Made by a program: the position numbers and the translations under genes. DNA of 64,000 nt from Sphagnum magellanicum. Taxonomy: Eukaryota; Streptophyta; Sphagnopsida; Sphagnales; Sphagnaceae. How positions within the stretch are numbered: position 1 is the first letter of the stretch; the number at the start of each line of letters is the position of its first letter. Of the stretch, positions 37,962 to 47,315 are shown piece after piece. The notes below the pieces were generated by a model, which was not told the DNA's origin, did not search any database, and saw only the letters and a list, made by a program, of their open reading frames with translations. The DNA lies in assembly GCA_021904315.1 (NCBI GenBank), contig CM038918.1:13593349-13657348 (forward strand), in the 5' to 3' direction.

Positions 37962-38357
37962 GGGTTGAAATGCTAGATTATTCAATTAGTGTGAAATTGT
38001 AAAATCATGCTCTGATGGTCACCTAAATGTGCAATTGGTGTGCCCAATATAATTAAATTGTCAATGATGTTCTCTCTCTCTCTCTCTCTCTCTCTCATTC
38101 ATGGTGTGTTTTTTTTGCAGGAGCCTAAGCCAATGGAGTTGATAGTGCCAATGCCTATCATCCTTTTCAAGCCTGTGCCAAATAAGAAGAAGCAACCAAA
38201 GGGACTATATGCATGCCCTCTTTACTTGTACCCAATTCGCACAGGAACTCGAGAAAGACCCAGTTATATGCTTATGATTTACTTGAAGGTTGGTGAGAGA
38301 GATAGTGACTATTGGGTGAAACGTGGAACCGCCCTACTCCTAGCTCTAGCTACTTAG
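474..38357 (+). CDS. DHC: Axonemal-type dynein heavy chain, 5'-partial, about 60 exons
   Basis: ATP-driven minus-end microtubule motor of cilia and flagella, here presumably sperm. I placed about 60 exons; every junction keeps the reading frame, giving about 3,578 residues to a TAG stop at 38357. In order: tail, linker (about residues 350-905), AAA1 P-loop GPAGTGKT (about 950), AAA2 P-loop GRTGSGKT (about 1228), AAA3 P-loop GNVGVGKT (about 1564), AAA4 P-loop GVGGSGRKS (about 1913), coiled-coil stalk with microtubule-binding tip (about 2141-2490), AAA5, AAA6 and C-terminal domain ending [13 protein letters not shown]1 to the C-terminus is about 2,630 residues, normal for axonemal heavy chains. 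Compared with the family, roughly 600-900 N-terminal residues should lie upstream of the window. No internal stop or frameshift is needed, so it looks functional. The subtype (which inner-arm heavy chain) cannot be settled by eye. Exon coordinates are in the block entries below. Confidence 0.95.
1172..5217 (+). other. Dynein tail exons (N-terminal region)
   Basis: Exons 1172-1317, 1596-1674, 3448-3548, 3903-3962, 4171-4321, 4618-4776 and 5119-5217. The first encodes the tail motif [11 protein letters not shown], continuing [12 protein letters not shown] in the next; later motifs include [12 protein letters not shown] and [20 protein letters not shown]. In axonemal heavy chains this part dimerises or docks the motor to intermediate and light chains on the A-tubule. 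Phases run 2,0,2,1,0,0,0 through these junctions without conflict. The intron 1675-3447 (about 1.8 kb) is AT-rich and I see no coding or mobile element in it. Confidence 0.9.
8689..8760. repeat. Compound TA/TG microsatellite
   Basis: About 27 bp of TA repeat followed by about 45 bp of TG repeat, in the dynein intron 8491-8873. Confidence 0.95.
9548..9600. repeat. GGAT/GAAT minisatellite
   Basis: Tetranucleotide GGAT/GAAT repeats in the dynein intron 9403-9815. Related CCAT runs occur at 9022-9046, 16540-16568, 18925-18950 and, as GGAT, at 22001-22030. Confidence 0.9.
11051..13760 (+). other. Dynein AAA1 module exons
   Basis: Exons 11051-11241, 12331-12533, 12951-13132 and 13413-13760. AAA1 is the main ATPase site of dynein. 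The Walker A motif GPAGTGKT is at 11183-11206. The Walker B region reads [18 protein letters not shown], and the sensor region [19 protein letters not shown] and the region LLRPVSMM-like ([14 protein letters not shown]) are intact. All nucleotide-binding residues expected of an active AAA1 appear present. Intron 11242-12330 (about 1.1 kb) is AT-rich with a few CCCTAAA motifs and no recognisable gene. Confidence 0.95.
13815..14148 (-). mobile_element. MITE-like element, copy A (inverted)
   Basis: The reverse complement of this intronic segment matches the elements at 25517-25902 and 26821-27181 over most of its length. Shared blocks include AAAGTAAGGAA, GTACAGGTAGGAG, GCAGTGAAAATATAT, GGAGGCGC and, near one end, ATGACCAAACT...AGGGTTCT. 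The outer end reads CTTTAAGGATAACTC. No open reading frame is present, so it fits a non-autonomous element. The class is not assigned. Confidence 0.7.
14473..14815 (+). repeat. Tandem triplication of an exon end plus its splice donor
   Basis: Three tandem units of about 105-115 bp start near 14473, 14587 and 14699. Unit 1 contains the last about 30 bp of the AAA2 exon (AATGATGAAATCTATGG...), its donor and the start of the intron. Units 2 and 3 repeat that exon end with a few substitutions, followed by the same CT run and a CCCTACACCCCAAACCCTAAACCC tail in looser form. Unit 2 keeps a GT after AAG; unit 3 has lost it. Reading through unit 1 reaches a stop in the CCCTAA tail, so the extra copies are intronic. 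Confidence 0.85.
15165..15330 (+). repeat. Tandem repeat of about 50 bp in dynein intron
   Basis: Three imperfect units, each with CTTCATTCATTCAAACTGC followed by AAAACCC/AAAACCTT variants. The array ends about 40 bp before the acceptor of the exon at 15372. Confidence 0.75.
17429..17560 (+). repeat. 41-bp tandem repeat abutting a 3' splice site
   Basis: Direct repeats start at 17429, 17470, 17511 and 17552 (last one truncated), period 41 bp, nearly identical. Each begins ACATCATC and contains GTGTGAATGCACCATAA. The array ends 10 bp before the intron acceptor TATGCAG (exon from 17571). It therefore replaces the usual polypyrimidine region of this intron. Confidence 0.9.
18320..21962 (+). other. 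Dynein AAA3 module exons
   Basis: Exons 18320-18496, 18810-18920, 19398-19574, 20331-20540, 20845-20979 and 21747-21962. The Walker A motif GNVGVGKT is at 18380-18403. The Walker B motif [10 protein letters not shown] is at the end of exon 18810-18920, followed by [15 protein letters not shown]3 is the main regulatory ATPase site. Introns here carry short CGGTTCTTTG motifs near 19.2 kb and two telomere-motif hairpins at 20575 and 20752. Intron 20980-21746 has nothing else recognisable. Confidence 0.93.
20575..20789 (+). repeat. Two copies of a telomere-motif hairpin
   Basis: Bases 20575-20612 and 20752-20789 are the same 38-bp inverted repeat. The arms are AGGGTTTAGGGTTT and AAACCCTAAACCCT around a loop GCTATGTCCT. 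Both lie in the same intron, 140 bp apart. Confidence 0.85.
22305..22602 (+). repeat. Interstitial telomere-motif array (CCCTAAA variants)
   Basis: About 300 bp of CCCTAAA, CCCTTGA, CTCTAAA and CCTGGAC variants inside a dynein intron, ending shortly before the acceptor at 22631. A higher-order unit (ACCCTAAACCCTTGACTCTAA) recurs several times. Shorter CCCTAAA runs occur in many other introns, for example 11395-11445, 14543-14568, 14653-14680, 23508-23535 and 23903-23925. This is an internal repeat, not a chromosome end, since a gene continues across it. Confidence 0.85.
22979..23022. repeat. Poly-C tract
   Basis: Forty-four bases of cytosine with a single A, in the intron between AAA4 exons. 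It is flanked by CAAAGAACCG motifs. Long C tracts are prone to assembly error, so the length is approximate. Confidence 0.9.
25190..25500 (+). repeat. Degenerate tandem repeat
   Basis: Imperfect repeats built from GAGACTTG, GGGAGGAGTGAG, AATTTGAGAC and GTGCAATGTTA, with one perfect local duplication around 25310-25380. The array lies directly upstream of MITE-like copy B in the same intron. Confidence 0.7.
25517..25902 (+). mobile_element. MITE-like element, copy B
   Basis: Second copy of the short intronic element, in direct orientation. It begins near ATCCGTAAATTCACCC and ends near CCAGATAACTC. The central block from about 25572 to 25760 is nearly identical to 26858-27040. The outermost bases of the three copies suggest terminal inverted repeats close to GTTATCCGTAAAGT. 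A second internal ATCCGTAAAGT lies near 25580, so the left end may be composite. It contains no coding sequence. Confidence 0.7.
26209..26248. repeat. CA microsatellite near a splice donor
   Basis: CA repeat starting about 20 bp after the donor at 26190. A similar CA run at 37919-37960 sits about 25 bp after the donor at 37895. Both are intronic. Confidence 0.95.
26821..27181 (+). mobile_element. MITE-like element, copy C
   Basis: Third copy, in an intron of the same gene and only about 0.9 kb from copy B. It shares the run of blocks AAAGTAAGGAAATTTTATTA, GAAATGCTGAAACTCAGCA and GTGGAGGCGCTCAGGAAAAA with copy B. It ends TTTACGGATAACTT, the reverse complement of the motif at the other end of the family. 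Its left boundary is uncertain. Confidence 0.68.
27240..29662 (+). other. Dynein stalk and microtubule-binding domain exons
   Basis: Exons 27240-27462, 27723-28028, 28278-28382, 28837-28952, 29153-29258 and 29462-29662. Stalk helix 1 contains [20 protein letters not shown]. The microtubule-binding tip spans about [12 protein letters not shown] through [19 protein letters not shown]. Stalk helix 2 follows from [12 protein letters not shown] to [17 protein letters not shown]. The antiparallel coiled coil carries the registry signal between AAA4 and the microtubule. I see no long 'flap' insertion in the tip. Spacing between the two helices matches other axonemal heavy chains. Confidence 0.93.
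29888..35524 (+). other. Dynein AAA5 and AAA6 module exons
   Basis: Exons 29888-30061, 30469-30534, 30744-30878, 31517-31741, 32074-32208, 32470-32666, 33216-33330, 33509-33691, 33933-34073, 34359-34497, 34815-34936 and 35324-35524. AAA5 is recognised by [28 protein letters not shown] and [21 protein letters not shown]6 is recognised by [25 protein letters not shown] and [10 protein letters not shown]. These two modules do not normally hydrolyse ATP but close the ring. Introns are short to medium (about 150-600 bp) and contain CT and TTG microsatellites and occasional CCCTAAA motifs. Confidence 0.93.
32677..33808. repeat. CT and TTG microsatellites in dynein introns
   Basis: CT repeat at about 32677-32700 and TTG repeat at 33784-33808, both intronic. 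Confidence 0.9.
35790..38357 (+). other. Dynein C-terminal domain exons and stop
   Basis: Exons 35790-35981, 36246-36689, 36925-37157, 37576-37894 and 38121-38357. Landmarks are [35 protein letters not shown], the VPAMWVK and [10 protein letters not shown] pair, [13 protein letters not shown], and the final block [16 protein letters not shown] followed by TAG. This full-length C-terminal domain is the axonemal-type cap lying on the ring face. A possible polyadenylation signal AATAAA lies about 240 bp after the stop, near 38599. Its use is inferred only. Confidence 0.95.
37919..38096. repeat. CA and CT microsatellites in last dynein intron
   Basis: CA repeat at 37919-37960 and CT repeat at about 38071-38096. 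The CT run lies just upstream of the acceptor TTTTGCAG at 38120 and extends its pyrimidine tract. Confidence 0.95.
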
Positions 38358-40240
38358 TTACGTATTTCTGACCAATGCAACATGAAAATCGACACTCTCG
38401 ACATGAGAAGACCATATGCTTGGGAGTGAACTTGAATAGAAACCCTTAGCTTAGTTTTGGGTTTCCATTCAAATCCAAACTAGGGATTAAGCTTAAGCAT
38501 TAAGCCCTAGTTTTTTTTTAAACCTAGAACTCAAGATATATCTTTGGGGAGTCACTTGAGTCCTTGTATATAAATCCCTCTAAGATGGCACCTAACAAAA
38601 TAAAGTAATATAGACCATGTAGGTATTTGGCAATGGGAAATTGATAGACATCATGGGACGTGAAGCTAGCTAGCCTAAAAGTCAACTCAATCCATACTCA
38701 AAAGAATGGTTAATTGGAAACCTGGGATGTGACGTTATTGTCAATGACTAAATTGAGGCAAGTAGTCATCATGGAATGTGCATCATCCACATGTGAAAAA
38801 CTCAAGGATGATTTCAATTAGTGAATGTTGGTGGTGTATTTCATGTCCAATTGACACATGAAGATGTGACCTTTATTGGAATGTAAAAAAAGAAAAAGAA
38901 ATGATTGATTTGCTAAATTAAATTTTATGTCCAATAGGAAGTTTTAAGTGGAAAGTGATATTATATGTAAGATGCTTGAAGGTGAAATGAACACAATGTA
39001 TGTCTATTTTGTAAATTTTCACAAATTTTTTGTTTCATATCACTGGCTCCAATGATGTGGCTTTTTAAGAAATCTAATGATTGATTCAACTAGGTTTTTG
39101 ATGGGAGGAAAACACATATTTTGATATATGTTCAACATAATAACATTTTGAACTTTTTTATCAACAATATGTTAACTAAACCAACATTTTTAATTGTGGT
39201 GAAACTTCATATTTGTGCAGGCTCAAATCTTGACAAATGAAATTCATAAAAGGGTTTAGGGTTACAATGTCACCAGAAAACAAACATCTAAACATTGCCA
39301 TGCATTTGACAATCCACCAATGATTAATTTTATCATCACCCATGTGCAACAATGGAGATGTACTTGTTGCCAACACATTATTCATCACAAGAGGGGATTC
39401 ACTAGTTAATAGTTACAGTTTTGTTGTTGACCAAGTTAGCCACCTTCATGTCATTTCCCCTTCACTACACATCACCATTCTTGCTTCTAAGGGCATGAAT
39501 AGATCACCTCCAAGTTTAAGTTGTAAATGTTTCAACTTTTGCATTTGCAAAAGGATCAAAAACAAAATGGGTGGTTATGAATCGAGGTTATAGCAATTGA
39601 AAAGGTCTTGGGATTTGTGGGTGGCAAATTGAATCACATGATGGAATCACACGTTTTGGAAGATCTTGCAATTGAAAAATGGGAGTGGGCTCATGGTGCA
39701 CACCATTGTAAGGTTCTACAACTGGTTGAAGTTATTTTATTTTAAGGTATTTAACAAATTTGTTACAAGTATGGTAGGGGCACTACATTCTCATGTTGTT
39801 TGTTGTTGTTTTGAACCTATGCTTGCATTGCGTTTTCATTTTTCTAGAGGTTGATCACTTTTATTTTCAACTTATATTTTTATTTTGAACCTATGTTTTT
39901 TCAGGTTTTTTTGGTCTTGCCTTGTGTTTTGGTGTGTGTTGTCAAATTAATTTGCACAATGTTACCCATTAAATTGCCATCAAATTTTGGGTACAAACCT
40001 TTTTTTTAATGGTTTTGTCCCATTCTTTACATCCAATGTTTTTACACCTATGAATTCTCCCCCTAATGTCCTTCAATTCTAACAAAGTGAAAGGTCATGT
40101 TATTACTAAAGTCAATGTTAATGAAGTTGTTAGTGGGGCTTCTACCTTGATGGATCATAACCTTTTTATGGTGGATCATGTTGATCTACATGTTTTTATT
40201 TTAAATGAAAGAAAGTCTATAAGTATGAAAAAGAAAGGAA
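38358..40240. other. Dynein 3' flank and unassigned intergenic sequence
   Basis: No gene is supported here. The first few hundred bases should hold the dynein 3' UTR. The remainder is AT-rich with only short open frames that match nothing I recognise. It may include the 5' part of the transposon remnant that follows. Confidence 0.6.
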
Positions 40241-42000
40241 AGGTTGAATGGAAGTTCAATAGGAGTTGTTAGAATACATGGATTACAAAATTCCTTTTGG
40301 GTCAATATGATTGATGTGCTAAATGGCAAGATGCACATGGTTTGAAGTAAAATTTATTCCACATTGAAACGCAACAAGAAATTACTTGCTTTCTCAACCC
40401 ATTACTTGTTAAATGGGTTGAGAAAGCATAGTGAAAGGTGCATCTATAAGGTAGTTTGGCATGGTAGAGTGTTTGGAAAGTTTTATATCAATTTAAAGTT
40501 AAGGTAGCATGTTCAAAATGAAAATATTTATGGCACAACTATGCATGATAGCATTTATCTTTAAGCTGAAAAATTGAATAATGTTGAAAAAAAGAAAAAA
40601 AAGATGTGCAATTCATTACCATTTTTCAACATTTGAAGTTGGGGAGACACATGACTAACTTTAAAAGCATGCATAGTTTGTTATAGTTTTGAAGGCAGGG
40701 AACAACATTAACAAACACTAATGGTTGGGATATGGAAGAATGCATGACCAATGTCGTCATGGCAACCACAAAGATGGCCATCCAAAAAGTAAAATATGTC
40801 TTTGTAAGTTATGATGAAATCACTAATATAAATAACCAATCTTGGATTTCAAGAAGACACCAATCTTGGTGAACATAGAGTGAATGCCACAAGGTTGCAC
40901 ACCAAACAACCTCAACATGACCATGATTTAAAACTTTACATGAAAGTTTTGGGGGATTGTTTGACCGTGACTTAATCGCTAAGATTGGTTATTTAATGTA
41001 AATGGTGCAACAACCTTTCAAGGCATCAAAACGAAGGTTTCAATGAAGCTAAATAAATAAATTTGAACACCATTTTTTATTCATGTGCATTGCATAGCTC
41101 ACATGACCAACCAAGGGTTTTCACCTTCTTTAATCTTTTCATAATATTGAAGATCGAGGCATTGTCGACAAGTGTGTATACATACTTCAATCACAATCCA
41201 AATAAAAATATTAAAAGATGGAAATTGGTTGAAATTATGGAAACAAAGGGTTTCAAGATTTTTGAAAACATCAAAACTACATGGATTAGTATAGTATGGT
41301 TGCAACAAGCAAGGTGATCCTTGAAAAGTTAAAGACTGTTCTAATGAAGATGTCACAAGATTTTTATATTAATGAGTCTACAACTATGAATTTTGAATTG
41401 TTGTGCGACATTATGACCATTATAGTTTTCTTGTGTGATCCTTATGTTGCAAGTCATGCAAATTTTGAGCAAGTATTTGATAAGATCTTAATTTATGACT
41501 TTGTGAGTATTGTAAAATTGTGTCAAGTTGACTTGCACAACATGTATTGTGATGAAGAGAAGAAGTACAAATACACTAACTTCCCCCAATTTTGAAACTT
41601 CATTGAACATACTTTTGATCCTTTACACATTGTGTGGTGGAACAAATAAACTATAAAATACAAAATGTACTCAAAACATGCAAGGCAACCAATGTTCGCA
41701 ACATGGTCACTCAAGAAGCTTGGGCAAAGTCAATGCAAAAGGTGAAAACACAATGCATTCAAGTTGTGCTTTAGTTAATTGATGAACTTGACAAGAAGTT
41801 CCTTGCACAAGAAGTCTTGAATGTTATGATAATAATTATCTATTTGCAATATTGGTTGCAATATGATGTTGAACACATGGTTTTTTGGCAACAAGTGAAG
41901 ATGGTATGATGTGTCTAGCCTTGTTGGATGGTTCAACATTGAATCAACATGCATCATTTTTTGTTTGTCACAATAAAAAAAAATTCATACTTCTACCATG
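40240..42000 (+). pseudogene. Decayed hAT-like (DUF4371-type) transposase
   Basis: Fragments in changing + frames match, in the right order, the plant zinc-finger/DUF4371 transposase family as I know it. Near 40310-40430 is a zinc-finger-like N-terminal segment. Near 40750-40850 the frame reads TKMAIQKVKYVFVSYDEITN and NNQSWIS. Near 40980-41110 come VNGATTFQGIK, then HVHCIAHMTN. Near 41150-41290 are KIEALSTSVYTYF and EIMETKGFKIFENIKT. Near 41300-41580 are KTVLMKMSQDF, FELLCDIMTI and VKLCQVDLHNMYCDEEKKY. Near 41780-41880 is LDKKFLAQEVLNVM. Several frameshifts and stops break it, so it cannot make a transposase. Terminal repeats and target duplications were not found. The family assignment is from recall of conserved motifs, not a search. 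Confidence 0.65.
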
Positions 42001-42479
42001 TTACCCCCTTTTGATTATAACTCAACATCCTAATTATGGCGAAGGCTAGAATCTAATGAAATATTGTTAAACAAGATTTTAGATTTTTTGAAACTTGTTG
42101 AAATGTTCATTGTGATCACATTAGTTATCTATAAATAATGAATTGACCTTCTCAAAATTGACTTACATCAAGAACAAGATGAGAAATTGTTTTAGAATAC
42201 ACCTATATTTTGTTGTTAGGATGTTTCTTTAGAAATTTTATTCTCTTGCGACATTTTCATTCTACACTACATTCAAGATTGGCAAACCAACAAACATTAG
42301 TATGGACTACATTTGTAATGGATTCTAGGAGCAACCTGCTTAGGTATGTATTTCATCTAGTGCAAAAGGTCTTTCTTTATAATGGATTTGAACCGATTTG
42401 CCCATTGGTTTATACAAATGTTATCTAAAATTGGACAATGTGTTTCTTCATGGGCTTTCATGTTTTGAGTGTTGTGTGA

Positions 42480-43290
42480 TTTTGTGCAGTCAACTTTCAA
42501 TCATAGTTGGGTAGAATCCATTCATGGTTGGGTTCAAAGTTGAAAGCCCCCTAAACCCATATTCTTGTTTATGGATGTGATAATTAAAGCTATGTTTTAA
42601 AAATAAATCAAAGTTCTTGTGAATTATGTGTAGTTTTGTGGCTTACAAGTCACCTTCAAACTATAGTTGGGCATAATCCAATTTTGGAGTTGGGGTTCAA
42701 TCCCCTTTGAAGGCATCTTATTGTATTCCTCGATTTGTTTTGCATCTTGTGATTATGTGTGGCTATATGGCATCTTGTGAATTATGTGTGGTTTTGTAGC
42801 AACTAGGTCTCCTTCAAATGTAGTTGGGTACAATAAAATGATGGATTTGGATTCAATCCCCTTTGAAAGCATCATGATTTATTCCTTGTTTGCATCTTGT
42901 GACTATATGGATTTATGGCATTTTGTGAATTTTGTGTGTTTTTGTGGCATGTAGGTCACCTTCAACTACAATTGGGCGAAATCTAATCATGGATTGAGGT
43001 TCAATCCCCTTTGAAGACATTGTGTTCTATTCCTTGGTTCTTTTGCATCTTGTGACTATTTGGTTTTATGGCATCTTGTGATTTATGTGTGGTTGTGTGG
43101 CATGTTGGTCATCTTCAAGTATAGTCTGACAAAATCCATTCATGGATTGGGGTTCTATCCCCCTTAAGTTGTCATATTGTATTCATTTGATATTTTTTCC
43201 TCTCGTGAAATTGAATGGTTCTATGGCATGCATGTCAACTTTCATTTTGAATAAGGTATAATAGATTCATAGATGAGATTCAAACACCCC
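42480..43290 (+). repeat. Degenerate tandem repeat, about 150-160 bp unit
   Basis: Five to six imperfect units. The shared block GGGTTCAATCCCCTTTGAA recurs near 42531 (variant), 42691, 42851, 42999, 43151 (variant) and 43277 (variant). Each unit also has GCATCTTGTGA, TTTTGTGGCAT and GGTCACCTTCAA blocks. It directly follows the transposase remnant and could be part of that element or an independent minisatellite. Confidence 0.8.
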
Positions 43291-44481
43291 CCCCCCCCTT
43301 CAAGGCATATAAATCACCATTTTTTCATGTGTAATCAAAAATTGTGTAGCTTGAATTTAGGTCACAAACACATTTGTGTGTAACCAACGTATCACCTTAA
43401 GCAACTACCTAATTTGCATCCACATCCTATGAAAAAATGGTATTAGCCACCTTATTCTAACATGATTCAACATGGAATAACCAAAAGATCATGCACAAAA
43501 TGTTAGTGTAACCTAACAATTTCCCTTGCCCATGTGGCTCTCGCCACCTCATCTAGACTAACACAAGTTGGAGAGGCCTTTAAAGCTACCTTGAAAAAAA
43601 AAACCCCCCAAAAAAACCCTAAACTAAACTATATCGATTTTGCAATTAAGTGAATACTTAATGCACAAACATTTGATGTGAATTTTTTATAGTGTTGGGA
43701 CCCATTTTGTTTTTCCCACAAGCTTTGTCTTTTTCTTGACAAAACAATCAAATAACCATGCACATTCATTGGTCATCAGTGCCAAATATTTGCATTTCAA
43801 CATAATATAAGGTCAAAAATTCCATGAACCACCATTTCTATTGTTGAAGTTGATTTCAAAAACCCAAAAATATTATTCTACACTAGTCCACCCTTTAGAG
43901 CATCTCTCCACACAATAGTAAAATGGCATGCACACATTATTTTGGAAGAAATATAGCACTCAACAAATAGTGTGAAAGTCAACTTTAGGTTCTCTAAAAA
44001 CGCCTTCGAAGAGGGCCAGTTTTTAAAAATGATTGTTTCTAATTGGTCAAGCATAATGATCAGCTCAGGTGGCAACATTCAAATAGTCTCTCATTCTATA
44101 TTGTCCATTTTTTCATGTTTATGGTCAGTGGCGGTTGGACAAATAATTGGTACTGCATGTTGAATGTAAGAAACATTGATAGGGGGTGTGGGTAGAGATG
44201 CTCTTAGTTCGCAAACTCAGTGATTGTAAGCAGAAGCAATTAGCATCTCTACAACTTGGTGGTGGCATTAGTACAGTGAAGTTTCTGCAGAGTACAAGAA
44301 ACATCAATTGACAAAAATGGTGTCATGTTCTACTTTGCAACACAAAAAAAAAAAAAGAAGAAGGTAAAGACTAGTGTTCCTATTTGGTTAGAAACCGCAC
44401 TACACCCTGGAATGCCCATGTAAACAACCCATTGCAACAGACTCTCCAAGGATTCTAGAATAACAGGTCAGGTATTAGGTA
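43290..44481. other. Intergenic sequence downstream of both flanking genes
   Basis: No gene or mobile element is recognised. The part next to 44482 should contain the 3' UTR of the diflavin oxidoreductase gene on the - strand. Confidence 0.6.
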
Positions 44482-47315
44482 TTAGGACCATGCCTCAACA
44501 GTGTAACGACCCTTCTGTTCAAGCTCCTTTACATACTGTGATGCAGTTTTGATAGGCCAGCCTGCCTCCTTAGCTATCGCCCGCTCGAAGGCTGACATGA
44601 CATCAGATGGCATCTTCATGGCAGATCCTGCTACATATACTGCACCCCCTGACTGCAGTATCTGCCACACGTTCTCGCCCTGCAACAAGCAATGATATCC
44701 CAACAAAAAAATGCAATTCACACCTTCTGAAACATTGTGCAGTAGTCTCTAACACATCTCCACACTACACAATTAAGACTTGAAGATCCAGTGAACTGAA
44801 ACAATAGTTTTCATCCACAAGCATAGTGTCATGTCAAATGGCTCAGGAGTTGCAAATGCATCATCAAATGGATCTCTTTCAGCAGAGATAAGGTAGGTAG
44901 GTGCTACCTGTTCGCAAATCTTATGCTGAACATACACTTTCTCAGACTGATCCCTTGAGAAAGCAACAAAAAATCCACCCCCCACATCGTTGGACAGAAC
45001 ATTTTTCCCTGTGGACCAGGCCAGCCAGTCCTCTTCATAAAGGAAATCCTTCGCCTGCTTTCGACACCCAAAGAAGAACAGGACTGGGGCTACTACAGTA
45101 TCCCCCCTGCTTAAAATTGTTACTCTCTCTTCCACAAATGCATGAAATGGTGCACATCCTGTGCCAGGTCCAACAAGTATCAACGGGACTGATGGAGGAG
45201 GTAGCTTGATGGCACCACTTGTAAACCATATTGGAACAAAGATCTTTCCTTGGTTTGGGTTGAGTGATGCCAGCCAAGAAGAGCACAGGCCATGCCGTTC
45301 TCTTTTAAATGGCGTGGCCCACTTGACTACTGCCACAGTGATATGTGCCTCATTTGGATGAGCTTTCTGAGATGATGCAATGGAGAATGAGCGGGGCTGA
45401 AGACGAGGTACAGTTTGTAACAACCATTCCAAGGGGAGCTGCACAGAGGACATATTTGTTCAATAGCAAGTTGCCAAATAAAACAGCCAGAATTTCACAT
45501 CTGCCAGCACTCAAGGTTACAAGAATAGTTCTGAACCAAAACTTTCCTTACACAAGGTGCCAAACTATTCGGCAAGTACAACATGTAAAGTACCATATCT
45601 CACCTGAACAGAGGGGAAATCATTAAGGACTTCAAGCACTGTCCGCCTCTCTCTTTGATTGTAGCGGTAGAGGTCATCACGGCCCTCAGGAGTTGCAAAA
45701 TACACTAACCTTTCTCTTTCATGCTCTGCCCCAGCAAAGTGGCTCATAACTTCAAACAGGTAACGGCGAGGGGATGCCGAATCCACATCCATAACAGCTT
45801 CAAGCAATGTCTTCACCAGGATTGGCTGTCTCTTTGGGACATCCCCCTTCTCATCTGCTGCACTGGTAGCACAGTCTGCTGCTTCAACTGTTATGTACGC
45901 ATCTGGGTCCAGGCCACAGCGCTTCAAAAACTTCTCTACTGAAGTTGGGTTTTGTCTTGGAAGTAAAGTCAATATATCACCTGGTACATATTGGGCACCC
46001 TGCACTTTGAAACCCCAACACTTCAGGTACACAAAACAAACTAATTGAATAGGCTTTGACAATCTGATCTCACTTGACCGACCTCAAATTGAGAGCTGAT
46101 GTGCTCTGGCTAGTAAATTCCATAAGCACATTCATAAGCCAAATTTTACCGAGTTTCCAAGGTCCAGCTCAATGTGCCGGACATCTTGATCATGGTCATC
46201 TTTTGTGAGCCTCTGGTTCTTCAACAACTGGGCAAACACTGGCATGCTGGGGGCACCATGCTGGAGGCTGTTATTGTCGTGGTCTGATGTGGCCACCTCT
46301 ACAAATGGGTTACTTGCTGCATCTACCATTGCACGTGCTCTGCTGTGTTCAACCCACCTGTCCACACCACCTGCTTTACATTATTAGAGAATCCAATATT
46401 ATCATGCAGGTACACTGTCTGGTTGTTGCTTTGCATTTACTACTCCCTCCACTGACATTCATGGTCAATTAAAAGCCATGATGGATTGATCACCAAATTG
46501 GCTTGCCTTTCCACAATGTCCATCTTGAGCTCCTCTTGTTGAACCTCTGCAGCTGGCAGATGATGAAATGTAACCTTGTATTTTGGAGGATCCAGAACAC
46601 TGATACCTGCAAACCAACATTTTTATCTTTGTTTGAATGTCAACCCAGCAGGACCTCAAATCGCACACACATCCACACATATCTGCAAAAATGCTCCAGC
46701 AGCTAATTCTCGAAAATTGCAAACCCTAAAGTTACTCCACAGAAGGTAGAATTCTGTGATTGAAACAGGTGGAGGAGGAAGAAACCCTAAACCTGTATCT
46801 CCAGGCGTGGGATCCTGAAGACCCACAGGTAGTGGAATCTGCTCCCTCAGCGTAACCCAAAGGGATGCTAGCCATGGATCCAATCCTGCCTCAAAGCCAA
46901 AAGGATGCTGATCATCACCCAAGCCCTTGACCAGCAACGGCTTTCCTCCCAAGTCCAGCAACCGCCGATCAAGCTTCTTTGCAACCACATTATACTTCTG
47001 GTACCCGGAGTCTCCCAACCCAAAAACGGCAAATTGCGTCCCGGCTAACCACTGATGCCCCAGGCTCTTCCGCAGCAGAAACTTCCAGAAACCTCTCATG
47101 CTATCGGGAGGGTCTCCTTGGCCCGTCGTCGACACAACAAACAACACGTACCGCTCACCTGGGAGAGAACTCGGGTTGTAGGCGTGCATGGAGACGACCA
47201 ATGGCTGCAAGTGATGGCGCCGTGCCTCTCTCCCCATCCTCTCTGCCACATCCTGAGCATTACCAGTCTGCGTGGCATAGAGAATAACAAGCTTATTGTT
47301 CTTGTTCTTCTCCAT
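44482..47315 (-). CDS. ATR3: NADPH-dependent diflavin oxidoreductase (ATR3/TAH18/NDOR1 family)
   Basis: Flavoprotein that takes electrons from NADPH via FAD and FMN and, in this family, passes them to Dre2/CIAPIN1 for cytosolic Fe-S cluster assembly. Six exons on the - strand: 47315-46793, 46606-46457, 46370-46150, 45999-45604, 45438-44908 and 44679-44482, about 672 residues, all junctions in phase. The flavodoxin domain is residues 1-174: start LVILYATQTGNAQDVAER, then VVSTTGQGDPPDSM and FGLGDSGYQKYN. The FAD domain has LTKDDHDQDVRHIELDL, VPGDILTLLPRQNP and RSFSIASS (about 445). The NADPH domain has VGPGTGCAPFHAFVEER (about 519) and AVYVAGSAMKMP. It ends GRYTVEAWS and a stop. Length is slightly above the usual 590-630. 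The end of exon 2 is the least certain boundary: a donor at 46457 is the only choice that keeps phase with exon 3. The ATG is the first one ahead of the flavodoxin strand. Confidence 0.93.

Noticed and set aside
44482-47315. Cytochrome P450 reductase or methionine synthase reductase
   Set aside because: There is no N-terminal membrane anchor, and the start directly in the flavodoxin domain plus the GRYTVEAWS ending fit the soluble NDOR1/TAH18 group.
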